NCBI GenBank assembly: GCA_030372985.1
Contig: JAUCQB010000061.1
Location: 30,904-94,903 of the forward strand
From: Phycisphaerae bacterium
Lineage (GTDB): Bacteria; Planctomycetota; Phycisphaerae; UBA1845; PWPN01
DNA: 64,000 nt
Direction: 5' to 3'
Shown here: positions 16,505-26,208 of the stretch, one piece after another
How the letters are laid out: each line of letters begins with the position of its first letter
Numbering within the stretch: the first letter of the stretch is position 1
Notes under the pieces: generated by a model
Database searches by the model: none
Seen by the model: only the letters and a program-made list of their open reading frames with translations
What the model was told of the DNA's origin: nothing
Made by a program: the position numbers and the translations under genes

Positions 16505-17776
16505 ATGACCAAGAGAGTCCCCATTCACCTGCCGCTCTTTCAGCGGTTTGACTGCCATCAGTGCGGCTACTGCTGCCGGGGCCTGGTCGTCAACGTCAAC
16601 GCCGAGGAGCGCCGTCGGATCATCTCCGCCGGCTGGGTGGGTAAACTTGCCGGGATACGGCTGTTCGAGAGCTATCGTCTGCTCGGCCGCCGTTATTATC
16701 GACTTGCTCATCGTCCGGAGGGGGGCTGTGTCTTTCTTGGCCAGGACGGACTCTGCCGGCTGCACGCCGAGACCGGTGTCGCAACGAAACCTCTGCCCTG
16801 CCGCCTCTATCCGTTTGTCCCAAGTCCCGGCGCGGATGTCGTGCGTGTGGATCTTCGCTTCGATTGTCCCTCGGTCGCCGCAAACAGGGGACGCCCCCTG
16901 AGCGTGCATCTCGCTGACATTTCCGCCCTGGCTGCTGAGATCGGCGCTCGTCCCATGACTCGCCCCCCCGACTGGCGAGGTCAGCGAAACATGACTCCGC
17001 GCGAGTTCACCGCCCTGGCGGCGACGTTCGAGGGCCTCTTGCGGCGGGAAGGCTTGCCCATCCGGTCGCGCTTGCTGGCCGGCTGCGGGCTCCTCGATCT
17101 GGTCTACGGGCTGCAGATTGCCAGTGTTCGCAATGACCGGTTTGCCGAGCTGATGTCGTTGCTTGCCGAGGCGACCTTCGAAGAGGCTCGAAAGGCCTCC
17201 CCCGATGCGCCTTCCGCCGCCATGCCGGCCAGGGCCGGAAAGTTATTCCGCCAATGGCTGTTTCTCCATTCGCTGGCCGACGATCCCCAGGATCTCGCCA
17301 TTGGCCTGGTGGGCAGGCGGCTCCGTTCATGGCGGCGATACAGGCAATCGCGCAGGTTCTCGGCCGGCACCGGCCCGGTTCCGGCCTGTCGACCCGACTG
17401 GCCGTCGGCGTGTTTCGAGGATCTGTTCAGGGTAGCCCCCGCCCCCGACGAGGCCCTCGAGCCGGTGTGTCGGTCGCTGCGGGTCAAGCTGGAGACTCAC
17501 GCTTTCTCGGGTCCGGCCTACTTTGGATACGAGACCCTCGCCGGCTTGACGGCCCTCTGGCTGATGCCATCGGTTGTTGGCTGGTTTGCCCGGCTCCGGG
17601 CTGTCGCCGAGGGGGCGACTGCCCTGACGACGGAGTCGGTGATCGAGGGGCTTCGCCAGGCCCACCACACCTTTGGTGTTTCCCCGGTCTTCCGCCAAAT
17701 CAGCGAGCGGTTTCGCCTCCGGGCCCTGGCCCGGCCGGGTATTCCACGAGCCATCCTGGCCCAATACGGCCCCTGA
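16505..17776 (+). CDS. YkgJ-type CxxCxxCC zinc/iron-cluster protein
   Basis: A 423-residue protein. The N-terminus carries [12 protein letters not shown], the CxxCxxCC signature of the YkgJ family, with a further [15 protein letters not shown] block and PCRLYPF around residues 78-105. These four-part Cys motifs bind metal, and family members are often annotated as Fe-S or zinc-chelating proteins of unknown role. The remaining 300 residues are helical and longer than in the minimal family. It starts 66 bases after the secretin stop, with no obvious Shine-Dalgarno. Function in the pilus locus is not evident. Confidence 0.8.
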   Translation: MTKRVPIHLPLFQRFDCHQCGYCCRGLVVNVNAEERRRIISAGWVGKLAGIRLFESYRLLGRRYYRLAHRPEGGCVFLGQDGLCRLHAETGVATKPLPCRLYPFVPSPGADVVRVDLRFDCPSVAANRGRPLSVHLADISALAAEIGARPMTRPPDWRGQRNMTPREFTALAATFEGLLRREGLPIRSRLLAGCGLLDLVYGLQIASVRNDRFAELMSLLAEATFEEARKASPDAPSAAMPARAGKLFRQWLFLHSLADDPQDLAIGLVGRRLRSWRRYRQSRRFSAGTGPVPACRPDWPSACFEDLFRVAPAPDEALEPVCRSLRVKLETHAFSGPAYFGYETLAGLTALWLMPSVVGWFARLRAVAEGATALTTESVIEGLRQAHHTFGVSPVFRQISERFRLRALARPGIPRAILAQYGP

Positions 17777-17999
17777 CGAGGGACCGACAGCCGGATTGTC
17801 GCGACCAACGGATTGCCAACCACGTGCGACCCATGGTAACATCTGCGGCTTGAATGGGCCGGCGGCGGGGCGTTTGGACCCCCGCGACAAGAGGCAGCAG
17901 GTTCTTCTGGGCAACTTGTGCCGCTCGGTCGGAGTGCGGATTCTCAGGCGCGCTGGATCCGGCGCCGGTTGGTTTTCGTCCACGAAAGGATGGCCTCAG

Positions 18000-19037
18000 A
18001 TGGCACGACCCGTCACACTGTTCACCGGTCAATGGGCGGATTTGAAGTTCGATGTCATATGCAAGAAGGTGAAAAAGTTCGGCTATGATGGGATCGAACT
18101 GCCTTGCTGGGGAGACCATTTCGAGGTCAGCAAGGCCCTGGAAGACCGCAGCTACTGCAAGCGCAAATGGGAAGTGCTGCAGAAGCACGGCCTTGCCTGT
18201 TATGCGATCAGCAACCATCTCGTCGGCCAGGCGGTCTGTGACCTGATCGACGAGCGCCACAAGTCCATCCTTCCACCGCACGTCTGGGGCGACGGCAAGC
18301 CCGAGGGCGTTCGCACCCGCGCCGCCGCCGAGATGATGGACACCGCCCGCGCCGCCCGCAAGTTTTTCGAGGCCGCGCCGGCCACTATCAAGAAGAACCT
18401 CAAGCGTGTGGTGGTCAATGGTTTCACCGGCAGCAGCATCTGGTATTTGCTCTACTCCTTCCCGCCGGTCCTGCCCGGCCAGATCGAGGCCGGCTACAAG
18501 GATTTTGCCAAGCGTTTCATCCCCATCCTCGATGTTTTCGAGCGGGAGGATGTCTACTTCGGATTGGAAGTGCACCCCACCGAGATCGCGTTTGACATTG
18601 CCTCTGCCGCACGGGCCATCGAGGCGGTCAAAGGCCACAAGCGATTCGGCTTCAATTACGATCCCAGCCACTTCGGCTACCAGGGCGTTGACTATGTCCG
18701 CTTCCTTCGGGAATTCCGCGACCGCATCTTCCACGTCCACATGAAGGACGTCTACTGGTCCAGCACCCCGACCCGGGCGGGCGTCTTTGGCGGCCATCTG
18801 GACTTCGGCCATCCGGACCGCTCCTGGGAGTTCCGTTCCCTCGGCCACGGCTGCGTCAATTTTGAAGAGATCATTCGGACGCTCAACCAGATGGGCTACG
18901 ACGGTCCGCTCTCGGTTGAATGGGAAGACGCCGGTATGGACCGCGAGCACGGGGCCGCCGAGGCCTGCGCGTTCGTCCGCAAGGTCGACTTCCCATCGTC
19001 CCAAATCGTCTTCGACGCCCAGTTCGCCAAGAAGTAA
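18000..19037 (+). CDS. sugar phosphate isomerase/epimerase-type TIM barrel
   Basis: A 345-residue cytoplasmic protein of the xylose-isomerase-like TIM-barrel superfamily. Visible features include [15 protein letters not shown] near the N-terminus, [13 protein letters not shown], the metal-site type [12 protein letters not shown], and HVHMKDVYW followed by [11 protein letters not shown]. The ATG at 18000 follows AAAGGA by about 10 bases; the upstream frame is open but not protein-like. A strong terminator lies 30 bases after the stop, so this gene is probably transcribed alone. The substrate cannot be told from sequence; it is related only at superfamily level to the leftward gene at 22942-23778. 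Confidence 0.85.
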   Translation: MARPVTLFTGQWADLKFDVICKKVKKFGYDGIELPCWGDHFEVSKALEDRSYCKRKWEVLQKHGLACYAISNHLVGQAVCDLIDERHKSILPPHVWGDGKPEGVRTRAAAEMMDTARAARKFFEAAPATIKKNLKRVVVNGFTGSSIWYLLYSFPPVLPGQIEAGYKDFAKRFIPILDVFEREDVYFGLEVHPTEIAFDIASAARAIEAVKGHKRFGFNYDPSHFGYQGVDYVRFLREFRDRIFHVHMKDVYWSSTPTRAGVFGGHLDFGHPDRSWEFRSLGHGCVNFEEIIRTLNQMGYDGPLSVEWEDAGMDREHGAAEACAFVRKVDFPSSQIVFDAQFAKK

Positions 19038-19066
19038 CCGGCGAGCACGGACGTAACACAACCAAG

Positions 19067-19096
19067 AGCCCATGGCACGATGTCCATGGGCTTTTT
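19067..19096 (+). terminator. rho-independent terminator after the epimerase gene
   Basis: AGCCCATGG (19067-19075) and CCATGGGCT (19084-19092) form a perfect 9-bp stem with an 8-base loop, followed by TTTTCTT. Confidence 0.85.
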
Positions 19097-19765
19097 CTTG
19101 GGGTGCTGCCGTTTAGCAGAGCCTCCAAGCGGAATAGTGTTCCGCGATCGAGGAGCCTGTCCCGGCGCAGGGCGTCATCCTTGGCCCCACGCTTGCCCTG
19201 GTCTTAGCTCCGGCACAATGATGGCCAGTCCGGCAGCCCGGACGGCATGCTTAAGGACTACAAAACGAGATCCCTCGACAGGCCCCGGGCCGATGCCGGG
19301 GCCTGCAAAACTGGCAGCGCTAACTTGGCAGGTTGGTGTTCAATCTCGCCTGTCCCACCCGAAGCCGCCTCGCCCCAAGTCCGTTTTTTTCCGTCGCTTG
19401 CGAGTATCAGGATAACCGCTCTCGTTGAGTGGCACGGGGCTTGCTTGATATTCCAGAGGCACGTTGAAACGGCCAAAGAAGTCTGGTGCGGAAGCTGGAC
19501 CTCTCGCAAGGGGGGCGAAGTGGCCGGGCCTGTGAAACTTTTTCGGCACCGGTTTTGACGCGTCGCAGACGACGATGGTCGCCGCTTTTCTCGCGGCGCC
19601 CCGGAGCTTCCAGAGGCAATCAGCGACGCAGATCGTTCCGACCTTTCTGCTTCATGCACCAGGCATGGGCCGGCCGGTTTGACCGCGCAAGCATCTGGCC
19701 TGCGGATGGCCACGCGGGCGTGCCTAAATGGTGACATGGGTCCCGAGTGACCAGGAGGTGTCGCG
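19097..19765. other. intergenic stretch upstream of the Hsp20 genes
   Basis: About 670 bases with no frame that reads like a protein. No CIRCE element was found and no convincing heat-shock promoter could be assigned. The stretch ends with the AGGAGGTG ribosome binding site of the first Hsp20 gene. Confidence 0.5.
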
Positions 19766-20206
19766 ATGTTTTCAGGAACGATGAGTCCGTTTGCGGTCAT
19801 GAACGAGTTGCGGAGGGAGATGGAGCGAATCTTCGATGGCTATGGCCTTCGTCTCAACGGCGGATGGCCGATCCAGCCGACCGCGTTTCCGGCCCTCAAC
19901 GTCTGGGAGGACGGCGATGCACTCTATGCGGAAGCCGAGGTCCCCGGGGTGAGTCAGGACGATATCGAGATCTACGCTGTCGGCAACGAGTTGACCATCA
20001 AGGGAACGCGCAAGCCCCGGGGAGACGATGATGCATCATATCACCGACGAGAGCGGGGGACCGGCGAGTTCACGCGCGTGGTCACGCTCCCCGCCGAGGT
20101 CAATGCCGACAAGGTCGACGCGTCCTTGAAGGATGGCGTGCTGACCGTCACGCTGCCGAAAGCGGACGAGGCCAGACCCAGAAAGATCAACGTCAAGACG
20201 AACTGA
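19766..20206 (+). CDS. Hsp20 small heat-shock protein, copy 1
   Basis: A 146-residue protein with an alpha-crystallin domain: LNVWEDGDALYAEAEVPGV at the start of the domain, a loop with HRRERGTGEFTR, and the conserved A-x-x-x-x-G-V-L-T-V block (ASLKDGVLTVTLPK). ATP-independent holdase chaperone of the cytoplasm. AGGAGGTG precedes the ATG. It is the first of three tandem Hsp20 genes (gaps 52 and 57 bases) that differ in sequence and are probably cotranscribed. Confidence 0.95.
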   Translation: MFSGTMSPFAVMNELRREMERIFDGYGLRLNGGWPIQPTAFPALNVWEDGDALYAEAEVPGVSQDDIEIYAVGNELTIKGTRKPRGDDDASYHRRERGTGEFTRVVTLPAEVNADKVDASLKDGVLTVTLPKADEARPRKINVKTN

Positions 20207-20258
20207 GCGTCGGTTGCGAACGAACGAGAAACAAGGTCTTTTGTAAGGAGGATGCGCC

Positions 20259-20660
20259 ATGAGCACCGCGTTGACAGTCAAGAAGGAAAAGGACGAGCTT
20301 GCCCAGGTTGAACGGGCACGCGATCGTCGCACCTATACCCCGAATGTGGACATCATCGAGACGGCGGATGAGTTCCTTGTCCTGGCGGACATGCCGGGTG
20401 TCGCGCCGGATGCGATCGACATCCAGTACGAGCAGGGCGTCCTGACCATGAACGGCAGGGTGGAGCCCCGGCAGCAAGAGGATAAGACCAGTTATCTGCT
20501 CCGTGAGTACGGCGTCGGTGACTTCTACCGGTCCTTCCGGATCGGCGAAGGCATCGATACCGACAAGATCGAAGCACGGTTGAAGGATGGAGTGATGGAG
20601 CTGCATCTGCCCAAGAGCGAAGCCAGCAAGCCAAAGAAGATCCTGGTGAAGGCTTCGTAG
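20259..20660 (+). CDS. Hsp20 small heat-shock protein, copy 2
   Basis: A 133-residue Hsp20 protein with a charged N-terminal arm (KKEKDELAQVERARDRR), then VDIIETADEFLVLADMPGV and ARLKDGVMELHLPK. AAGGAGG stands 7 bases before the ATG. It lacks an obvious I-x-I C-terminal motif and ends KKILVKAS. Divergence from its neighbours suggests a mixed oligomer or a distinct role. Confidence 0.94.
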   Translation: MSTALTVKKEKDELAQVERARDRRTYTPNVDIIETADEFLVLADMPGVAPDAIDIQYEQGVLTMNGRVEPRQQEDKTSYLLREYGVGDFYRSFRIGEGIDTDKIEARLKDGVMELHLPKSEASKPKKILVKAS

Positions 20661-20717
20661 CGGGATGTGTCGATTCGTCCACAAGGGCATGAGCGTCGTC
20701 GGAAAGGAGTCTGCCCC

Positions 20718-21209
20718 ATGAACCTTATTCCATGGCGAAACAAGCGTGCGGCCGGAAACGGCCCGAGAACCGAGGAGCGCCCGCTGGCGCGTTGGCGTGG
20801 AGAGATGGACCAGCTTTTTGAGCGGTTTTGGCGGGATCCCTGGAGCACCAGCTTCGCCGACCTGCTGCCAGCCGGTGTTGGCGTCGGGCTGCGGCTGAAT
20901 CTGGCCGAGTCTGAGAATGACGTGACTCTGACGGCCGAACTGCCGGGCGTCGATCCCAAGGACGTGGAGATCAGCGTCACCGGCAACATGCTGACGCTCA
21001 GCGGCGAGAAGAAACAGGAGAAAGAGGAGAAGAAACGCAACTATCATTACGTGGAGCGCAGCTTCGGCAGCTTCCGTCGCAGCATTCAACTGCCCAGTTC
21101 GGTCGATCCGAACACGGTTGATGCGACCTACAAGAACGGGGTTTTGACCGTGACCCTTCAAAAGCGGCCGGACGCAAAGCCCAAGCGGATCGCGGTGAAG
21201 ACCGGCTGA
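20718..21209 (+). CDS. Hsp20 small heat-shock protein, copy 3
   Basis: A 163-residue Hsp20 protein. The N-terminal arm (MNLIPWRNKRAAGNG) resembles the planctomycete and thermophile class with a WRD/FERFWRDPW segment. The crystallin domain contains ENDVTLTAELPGVDPKDVEI and TYKNGVLTVTLQKRP. AAAGGAG at 20703-20709 supports the ATG at 20718 over an upstream in-frame start at 20667. Confidence 0.94.
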   Translation: MNLIPWRNKRAAGNGPRTEERPLARWRGEMDQLFERFWRDPWSTSFADLLPAGVGVGLRLNLAESENDVTLTAELPGVDPKDVEISVTGNMLTLSGEKKQEKEEKKRNYHYVERSFGSFRRSIQLPSSVDPNTVDATYKNGVLTVTLQKRPDAKPKRIAVKTG

Positions 21210-21305
21210 TCCGCAGGTGCGGGGAACCTGCAACGGAGACCCGTGATCGAGGTGTGGGCATGGCGAGGGACTATTATCCCCAGCGTTGCATACGGCAACG
21301 CCGGG

Positions 21306-21340
21306 GAATGCAGAATGATGAATGTAGAATTGAGAATGAG
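21306..21340. repeat. heptanucleotide-period tract, five units
   Basis: Five consecutive 7-mers, GAATGCA, GAATGAT, GAATGTA, GAATTGA and GAATGAG, between the third Hsp20 gene and the J-domain gene. Two other intergenic tracts in this window share the 7-bp period. Confidence 0.8.
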
Positions 21341-21394
21341 CCATGTTCTGCCATCGCCCATGAACCTCACCAACGGTGAACTCCGGAGACAGCG

Positions 21395-21643
21395 GTGATT
21401 CGGCACAAAACGCCCGATCCACGAGGGTCTTCCTGCACACCTCCGGCGAGTCTTGTGCAACTGGGGGGTTATCTCATCCTCGGTGTTGCCGTCGACGCAA
21501 CGCCGGAGCAGATCAAGCAGGCGTATCGTCAGAAGGCATTGCAGTCTCACCCGGATCACGATGGGCCGGATGCCGAGCCGTTCCTGGAGGTGCAGGAGGC
21601 CTACGCCGTGCTGAGCGATCGCCGATTGATCATTTCTCCGTGA
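21395..21643 (+). CDS. short J-domain protein, C-terminally truncated
   Basis: An 82-residue reading from GTG at 21395. It contains [20 protein letters not shown], the HPD tripeptide needed to stimulate Hsp70 ATPase (SHPDHDG), and [13 protein letters not shown], which together give helices I-III of a J domain. The last helix (usual pattern KRAAYD) is missing, since the frame ends RRLIISP. It follows three Hsp20 genes, so a chaperone role is plausible. The stop overlaps the 3' end of the convergent gene at 21630 by 14 bases. It may be a minimal J protein or a truncated remnant. Confidence 0.7.
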   Translation: MIRHKTPDPRGSSCTPPASLVQLGGYLILGVAVDATPEQIKQAYRQKALQSHPDHDGPDAEPFLEVQEAYAVLSDRRLIISP

Positions 21644-22904
21644 CCGTGAACTTCGGCGGGTCGCTGTACAGCTTCCACTGCTCGGCGATGCCGGCGGCTT
21701 TGGTGTCGTCCTTGTGCAGCAGGATTCGGTAGTTGAACTCCACCGACTCGCCCTTCTTCCAGGTGTGGGAGCCGTTCTTGCCGGCGTCCTTCGTGAAGTC
21801 CTTCAGGCCAAAGGGGTTGGCGGTGTACAGCCCGTAATCGCGAATGTGCCAGTGGGTCGGGTGCCCGTAGTTCTTCGGATGGTCCATGACCGCGAGGCCC
21901 ACCACCTTGTCGCTGACCTTCCCCACGTAGTCGCACCACTCGGCCGGCTGGCCCCAGGTGTCGTCTCCGCTCTTGCCGGCGCTGTTGTACCGCTTGCCGC
22001 CGCCCTTTTCGTCGATGGTGATGGCCGTCCGCAGGGACAGGATGCCGCCCTCCTTGGTATCGCCGAAGGTGACATCCTTCTGGTCAAACTTAAAAACGCT
22101 CCTGACGTCGATGATCCGAAGATCCTCGCCGGCCAGGAACATGTACGATCGCTGTTCGGTGAAGTCCTTCTCGCCCTTCTCGTTGATCCAGTCGATATCC
22201 GCGATGACCTGACCAAAGACCGGCCCGCTGGCCTGGCCGACGATCTTGGTCAGAACCTGGTGCGGCACCTTCTCGATCGGCGCATCCTTCACTTCGTTCC
22301 AGTAGTTCGAGCCGGGCTTGCTCATGTCCCCGGTACGGATGTCGCCGTGAGCGCACCAGAGCGAGCGGTGGTGCGGATGATCCTGACGCTTGGCCTCCTT
22401 CTCTGCAGGGTTGTCCTTCATCGGGAAATCCCGAGTCATCGGTTCGCCCGTCGGGCCAATCACCGGATACAGGTAGACCTTGGGATCTGCCTTCTTGAAT
22501 ATCAGCGACGTGAAGGGCTTGCCGGAGATTTTGACGTCCACCTGTTCGTCGCCGGCTTTGCGGACACGCGTGGGCAGGCCGCCCGGTTCAGGATTGACCC
22601 CCGTGCCGGCCACCAGGAGTTCCCACGTGTACGTCTGTCCCGCCTTCAGCGGCTTGTTCTGCCACCACCATACGCGGTCTTCTTTGTCGATCTGGACGAT
22701 CAGATCGGCGTCCTTGCTGGAGAGGTAGTAGTACTGCTGCGGGTCCAGCGGCTTGGCCGGCTTGAACCACATCGGGCCGGCGGGAATGTCCTTGTCGCCG
22801 ACGGTGATCGTTACCTTGTCCGCCAGTGCCGTCGAGGCCGTCAGACCCATTCCTGCAACCAACGCCGCGATCCACGCGATTCTCATCATCTTCTTCTCCG
22901 TCAT
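21630..22904 (-). CDS. secreted PmoA/DUF6807-family protein
   Basis: A 424-residue protein with a signal peptide ([22 protein letters not shown]). The [15 protein letters not shown] block near the middle, followed by a long beta-sandwich-like region with FGLKDFTKD and a closing [10 protein letters not shown], fits the family annotated as methane oxygenase PmoA or DUF6807, common in Planctomycetota. These proteins have no demonstrated link to methane oxidation. GGAG about 12 bases upstream favours the ATG at 22904; an earlier in-frame ATG at 22937 is possible. It lies 37 bases downstream of an epimerase-type gene, probably in one operon, which points to carbohydrate metabolism. Confidence 0.8.
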   Translation of the reverse strand: MTEKKMMRIAWIAALVAGMGLTASTALADKVTITVGDKDIPAGPMWFKPAKPLDPQQYYYLSSKDADLIVQIDKEDRVWWWQNKPLKAGQTYTWELLVAGTGVNPEPGGLPTRVRKAGDEQVDVKISGKPFTSLIFKKADPKVYLYPVIGPTGEPMTRDFPMKDNPAEKEAKRQDHPHHRSLWCAHGDIRTGDMSKPGSNYWNEVKDAPIEKVPHQVLTKIVGQASGPVFGQVIADIDWINEKGEKDFTEQRSYMFLAGEDLRIIDVRSVFKFDQKDVTFGDTKEGGILSLRTAITIDEKGGGKRYNSAGKSGDDTWGQPAEWCDYVGKVSDKVVGLAVMDHPKNYGHPTHWHIRDYGLYTANPFGLKDFTKDAGKNGSHTWKKGESVEFNYRILLHKDDTKAAGIAEQWKLYSDPPKFTVTEK

Positions 22905-22941
22905 GTGCGTCTTTGTCTCCTGTTGTCTCACGAACATAAAG

Positions 22942-23778
22942 TCATGCGGGCAGTGCCGCTTTCAGTGCCTTATACGCATTCTCGCCCACCGTCGTCGGGT
23001 CGGGTTGATAGTCAAAGGGCTCAACCGAGACCCACCGATCAAAGCCGGTTTCCGCCAGGGTTTTCAGGATCGACTTGAGGTTCAGCGGCTCGCCGTCACC
23101 CGAGGCCAAAGGCATTCCCACCCCCTTGCCCGAGGGATGGTTGGCGTGGAAATGCCTGGCCCGCTTGCCGAACCGACGGATCGTACCCTCGATGCCGTCC
23201 GGCATCGAGGACATGGCCTTGATGTCCAGCATGATGTCGATATTCGGATGGCCGATCTCATCAGCCAGGCGGGCGGCCTCCTCGGCCGTGTTGATGAAGT
23301 TCGTCTCCTTGGGGCTTAAGGCCTCAAAACAGATGGTTACTCCCCGCTTGGCACAGGTGTCGGCCACCGATGCCAACACCTCCGTGGCCCGCTTCCAGCC
23401 TTCCTCGAAGGTCGTTGGGGGGGTGATGCTGCGTTGGTTGGGTGAACCGAGGGTCATGACTTTGCCGCCTACGTCACCGCAGAAATTGACCAAGCTCCTC
23501 AGGTAATCGGCCGATTTGCGGCGGACCGCCTCGTCGGGCGTGGTGATGTGCAGGCCCTTGGGCGACACGAACAGCCAGTGCAGCCCGACCACGGATACCC
23601 CGGCATCGGCCGCCGCCCGGGCAATCGCCTTCCGCCGCTCGGCCGGGATCTGGTCCACGTGCTCGGCGATGGTAAAAGGGGCAAGCTCGACCCCTTCAAA
23701 ACCGATCCGGGCCGCGATGCTGAAGACCTCCTCGATCGGGACGTCCCGCCACGGTTCACTGCAGGTCGCTAGTCTCAT
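22942..23778 (-). CDS. sugar phosphate isomerase/epimerase-type TIM barrel
   Basis: A 278-residue TIM-barrel protein. Visible motifs are GFEGVELAPFT near the N-terminus, ICFEALSPKETNF, the metal-ligand region IMLDIKAMS and HFHANHPSGKG, and WVSVEPFDY near the end, as in the xylose-isomerase-like superfamily. GGAGG five bases before the ATG at 23778 decides this start against upstream in-frame options at 23790 and 23793. The next gene downstream is the PmoA-like protein. The substrate is unknown. Confidence 0.87.
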   Translation of the reverse strand: MRLATCSEPWRDVPIEEVFSIAARIGFEGVELAPFTIAEHVDQIPAERRKAIARAAADAGVSVVGLHWLFVSPKGLHITTPDEAVRRKSADYLRSLVNFCGDVGGKVMTLGSPNQRSITPPTTFEEGWKRATEVLASVADTCAKRGVTICFEALSPKETNFINTAEEAARLADEIGHPNIDIMLDIKAMSSMPDGIEGTIRRFGKRARHFHANHPSGKGVGMPLASGDGEPLNLKSILKTLAETGFDRWVSVEPFDYQPDPTTVGENAYKALKAALPA

Positions 23779-23976
23779 CTGAGCCTCCATCAAATCGGGC
23801 GGTACATGTTACAGGAGGATGGTCTTCGCGGGCAAACTCGGCGCGCGGATTGCGGCTGTTCCGGCACACCTCTCTACCCCTTTGATACCCCTGAGCCGTG
23901 CTTCAGACGCAGACCTCCGCACCTTTTGGGTTAAAAAGGTCCTCGACGGCCCCGGACCAGGAGGCCGATGCGCAAG

Positions 23977-24006
23977 AAAAAGCCCCGGTCGGTTACTCCG
24001 GGGCTT
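23977..24006 (-). terminator. rho-independent terminator of the leftward lipoprotein gene
   Basis: On the + strand AAAAA precedes AAGCCCCGG (23980-23988), which pairs with CCGGGGCTT (23998-24006). On the - strand this gives a 9-bp stem followed by T residues, about 70 bases after the stop of the TPR lipoprotein. Confidence 0.8.
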
Positions 24007-24073
24007 CGCGTGTGGCGACCGATGATGGCCGATCAGAGCAAAGAATCCACTCAGACTGATTGCTCCGCGGCTC

Positions 24074-24931
24074 TTACTTCTCCTCCGTGGGCTGCGTCTC
24101 GACCCTGGCGGGCGTCAACTCCCGGATCCGGTTCTTGGCCCACCGAACGTTGGACTTGTTGAACTGCTCCTTGTCGATGGCCTCCTGGTACCAGTACAGG
24201 GCCTTCTCGCGGTTGTGCAGGCGGTAGTCCCACACGGCGGCCATCTGGAACCGGGCCGGCAACTGAACGTTCGGGTCCCAGTCGATGGCTCGCTTGTACC
24301 ACAGCAGGGCGACGTCGTTGTCCTTCTCCTCGAAATACTCCTTGTGGATCTCGCCGATGTAGAACGCCGCCTGGGCAATCTTGTCGCTGGTCGGATACCT
24401 CTCGACCATTTCCTTGAACTTGGCCAGGGCCTTCTTCATGATCGACTGGTTGTAGAAGATGGGGGTGCCATGACCACCCTCTTTCAGCAGCGCCATGCCT
24501 TCTTCAAACAGCTTGTTCGCCTCGGGAATGGAGTCCCTGGGCCTCAGCGTTTCTACGGGCGTCGCCGCGTCCGCGATGTAGTCGTAGGGCTTGACTCGCT
24601 GCAGGTCGGCCAACTCGCTCCTGGCCCACATGGCCTTGTCGGCCATTCCGTGCTCGTTGTAATAGATCACCAGGGCCCGAAGCAGCCGCACGTACTGCGT
24701 CCGGTGCGTCACCAGTTCCTCAACGATATCCAGTTCGTCCCGGCCGGCGATCGAGATGTCCGGAACGTTGACCCCTGTCGGGTTCTCGATGGTCGTCATC
24801 GGTCCCGGCGGCCGTTCGATCTTTTCCGAGGACAGTGAGTCGGTCTTGCATCCGGCAAACAATGTCAACGTCAGTGTCAGACTGACGACCGCCCCGAGCC
24901 GGGGAAGAAGCATCGTGCTGTGCTGTCGCAT
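24074..24931 (-). CDS. TPR-type lipoprotein
   Basis: A 285-residue protein. AGGAGG precedes the ATG at 24931. A signal peptide ends in the lipobox LFAGC (Cys about residue 27). The mature part has helical repeats: LVTHRTQYVRLLRALVIYY, then FKEMVERYPTSDKIAQAAFYIGEI and YKRAIDWDP, characteristic of TPR domains in outer-membrane lipoproteins such as BamD or YbgF-like proteins. The fold is clear but the partner is unknown. It lies 149 bases downstream of ispD, with its own terminator. Confidence 0.75.
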   Translation of the reverse strand: MRQHSTMLLPRLGAVVSLTLTLTLFAGCKTDSLSSEKIERPPGPMTTIENPTGVNVPDISIAGRDELDIVEELVTHRTQYVRLLRALVIYYNEHGMADKAMWARSELADLQRVKPYDYIADAATPVETLRPRDSIPEANKLFEEGMALLKEGGHGTPIFYNQSIMKKALAKFKEMVERYPTSDKIAQAAFYIGEIHKEYFEEKDNDVALLWYKRAIDWDPNVQLPARFQMAAVWDYRLHNREKALYWYQEAIDKEQFNKSNVRWAKNRIRELTPARVETQPTEEK

Positions 24932-25080
24932 AACTACGCCTCCTGCGTCTGTGAGATTGTCTTCCAGATACTTTTTCGGTGCAAAGCTCCTGACCGCTAT
25001 AACAAAAGAGTACGCTCGCCCGGCCGGAACCGTCAAGCAGACGCTGCTCGTCGTGGCGCGGCCTGGCGCTTCGTATAGCG

Positions 25081-25818
25081 TTACCACTGCGCTTCTTCGA
25101 ACGCGCCCAGCGGGCCTTTGGGCTTGGGCTTCGGCCGGAACTTCACCACGCTGCTGGCCAGATTCAAGTCGCCACGGGTGGTCACCTTCAGGTTTGTGAA
25201 ATCGCACTCGACCACGGCAACCGGATGCCCCGTCATCTCAACGAGTTGAGCGTCGTCGGTCAGCTCGCCCTGGAAGTCCGCCCGCTTTTCGTAGGCCGCC
25301 AGGATGAGGTCACGCCGGAAGACCTGGGGCGTCTGTGCTTCCCACAGCCCCTGGCGGGAAACCGTCTCATCGATGACCTTGCTCTCGCTGACTCGTTTGA
25401 TGGTTCCACGGAGCGGGGTCGCGAGCAAAGCGGCACCAGACTTGCCGGCCTCGGCGAAGACCGCGTCGATCATCTCCTCGGTGGTGCAAGGCCGCGCAGC
25501 GTCGTGCACCGCGATCAACTCGGCGTCCTCGCGTACGACGGCCAGGCCGTTGGCCACCGAATCAGCCCGCGTCACTCCGCCCGTGACCATCTTCACACCC
25601 ATGAACCCGAGATTAGCGCCGTATTTGTCCCGGATCTGTCCTTCGTCCTCCGGGGCTGCTACCAGGATCGTCTGGCAGACGTCATCCCGGTTGACGAACA
25701 ACTGGATCGAGCGAAGGAACAGCGGCTGGCCGTCGACCTTCGCGAAGATCTTCTTCTCATTCCCGCCGAACCGCGTCCCCTTCCCCGCCCCGACGATGAT
25801 GACTGCGACCTTGGACAT
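25081..25818 (-). CDS. ispD: 2-C-methyl-D-erythritol 4-phosphate cytidylyltransferase
   Basis: A 245-residue cytoplasmic enzyme of the MEP isoprenoid pathway that makes CDP-ME from MEP and CTP. The nucleotide-binding loop GAGKGTRFGG with EKKIF nearby is at residues 10-25. AVHDAARPC and the GLWEAQTPQVFR segment (the family's WxxQTPQxF) are intact, and TDDAQLVEMTG follows. GGGAGG seven bases upstream supports the ATG at 25818. The tail KFRPKPKPKGPLGAF is an extra basic segment. No ispF lies beside it. Confidence 0.94.
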   Translation of the reverse strand: MSKVAVIIVGAGKGTRFGGNEKKIFAKVDGQPLFLRSIQLFVNRDDVCQTILVAAPEDEGQIRDKYGANLGFMGVKMVTGGVTRADSVANGLAVVREDAELIAVHDAARPCTTEEMIDAVFAEAGKSGAALLATPLRGTIKRVSESKVIDETVSRQGLWEAQTPQVFRRDLILAAYEKRADFQGELTDDAQLVEMTGHPVAVVECDFTNLKVTTRGDLNLASSVVKFRPKPKPKGPLGAFEEAQW

Positions 25819-26208
25819 CGAAGAGCCTCCCAACCTGCTGTGAGCCCTATGAACATTCGCCTCTGCGAAATTGAATCTATAGATCACCATCAATCTCGGC
25901 AAGCCGCCGTATGTCCCTGTCGACTTCCAGCCTTCGCAGCCGAAGTGGCTGATTCGGCGGTGTAGACGACCTGCCGGTGCCGCCCATCCGGGACCTGAAA
26001 TCTCAAATCTCCGATCTGCAATCCGCTGTGCGCTGCCGTCGGCCTTCGTCTGAAGCCAGGTCGAGGGCCTCGTCCGCCAGCGCCGGCCCCGGAATCCCAT
26101 CCAGGGGCTCTTTGCAGAGGATTCCCCTCCTCCTCATCGTCGCCTCGCGGCCGTTCAACTGCTATGATGAGCCATCACTGACCGGAATCAGCCGAACACC
26201 TGGAGTTC
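25819..26208. other. divergent intergenic region between ispD and the phosphodiester glycosidase
   Basis: 390 bases with no credible gene. They carry the heptanucleotide-period tract at 25995-26022 and should hold the two divergent promoters, none of which is a strong consensus match. Confidence 0.5.
25995..26022. repeat. heptanucleotide-period tract, four units
   Basis: Consecutive 7-mers CTGAAAT, CTCAAAT, CTCCGAT and CTGCAAT. Same period as the tracts at 21306 and 30596 but a different core sequence. Confidence 0.75.

Noticed and set aside
19258..19800. A 180-codon - strand gene upstream of the Hsp20 genes
   Set aside because: It overlaps the Hsp20 start, lacks a ribosome binding site and has a composition unlike real proteins.
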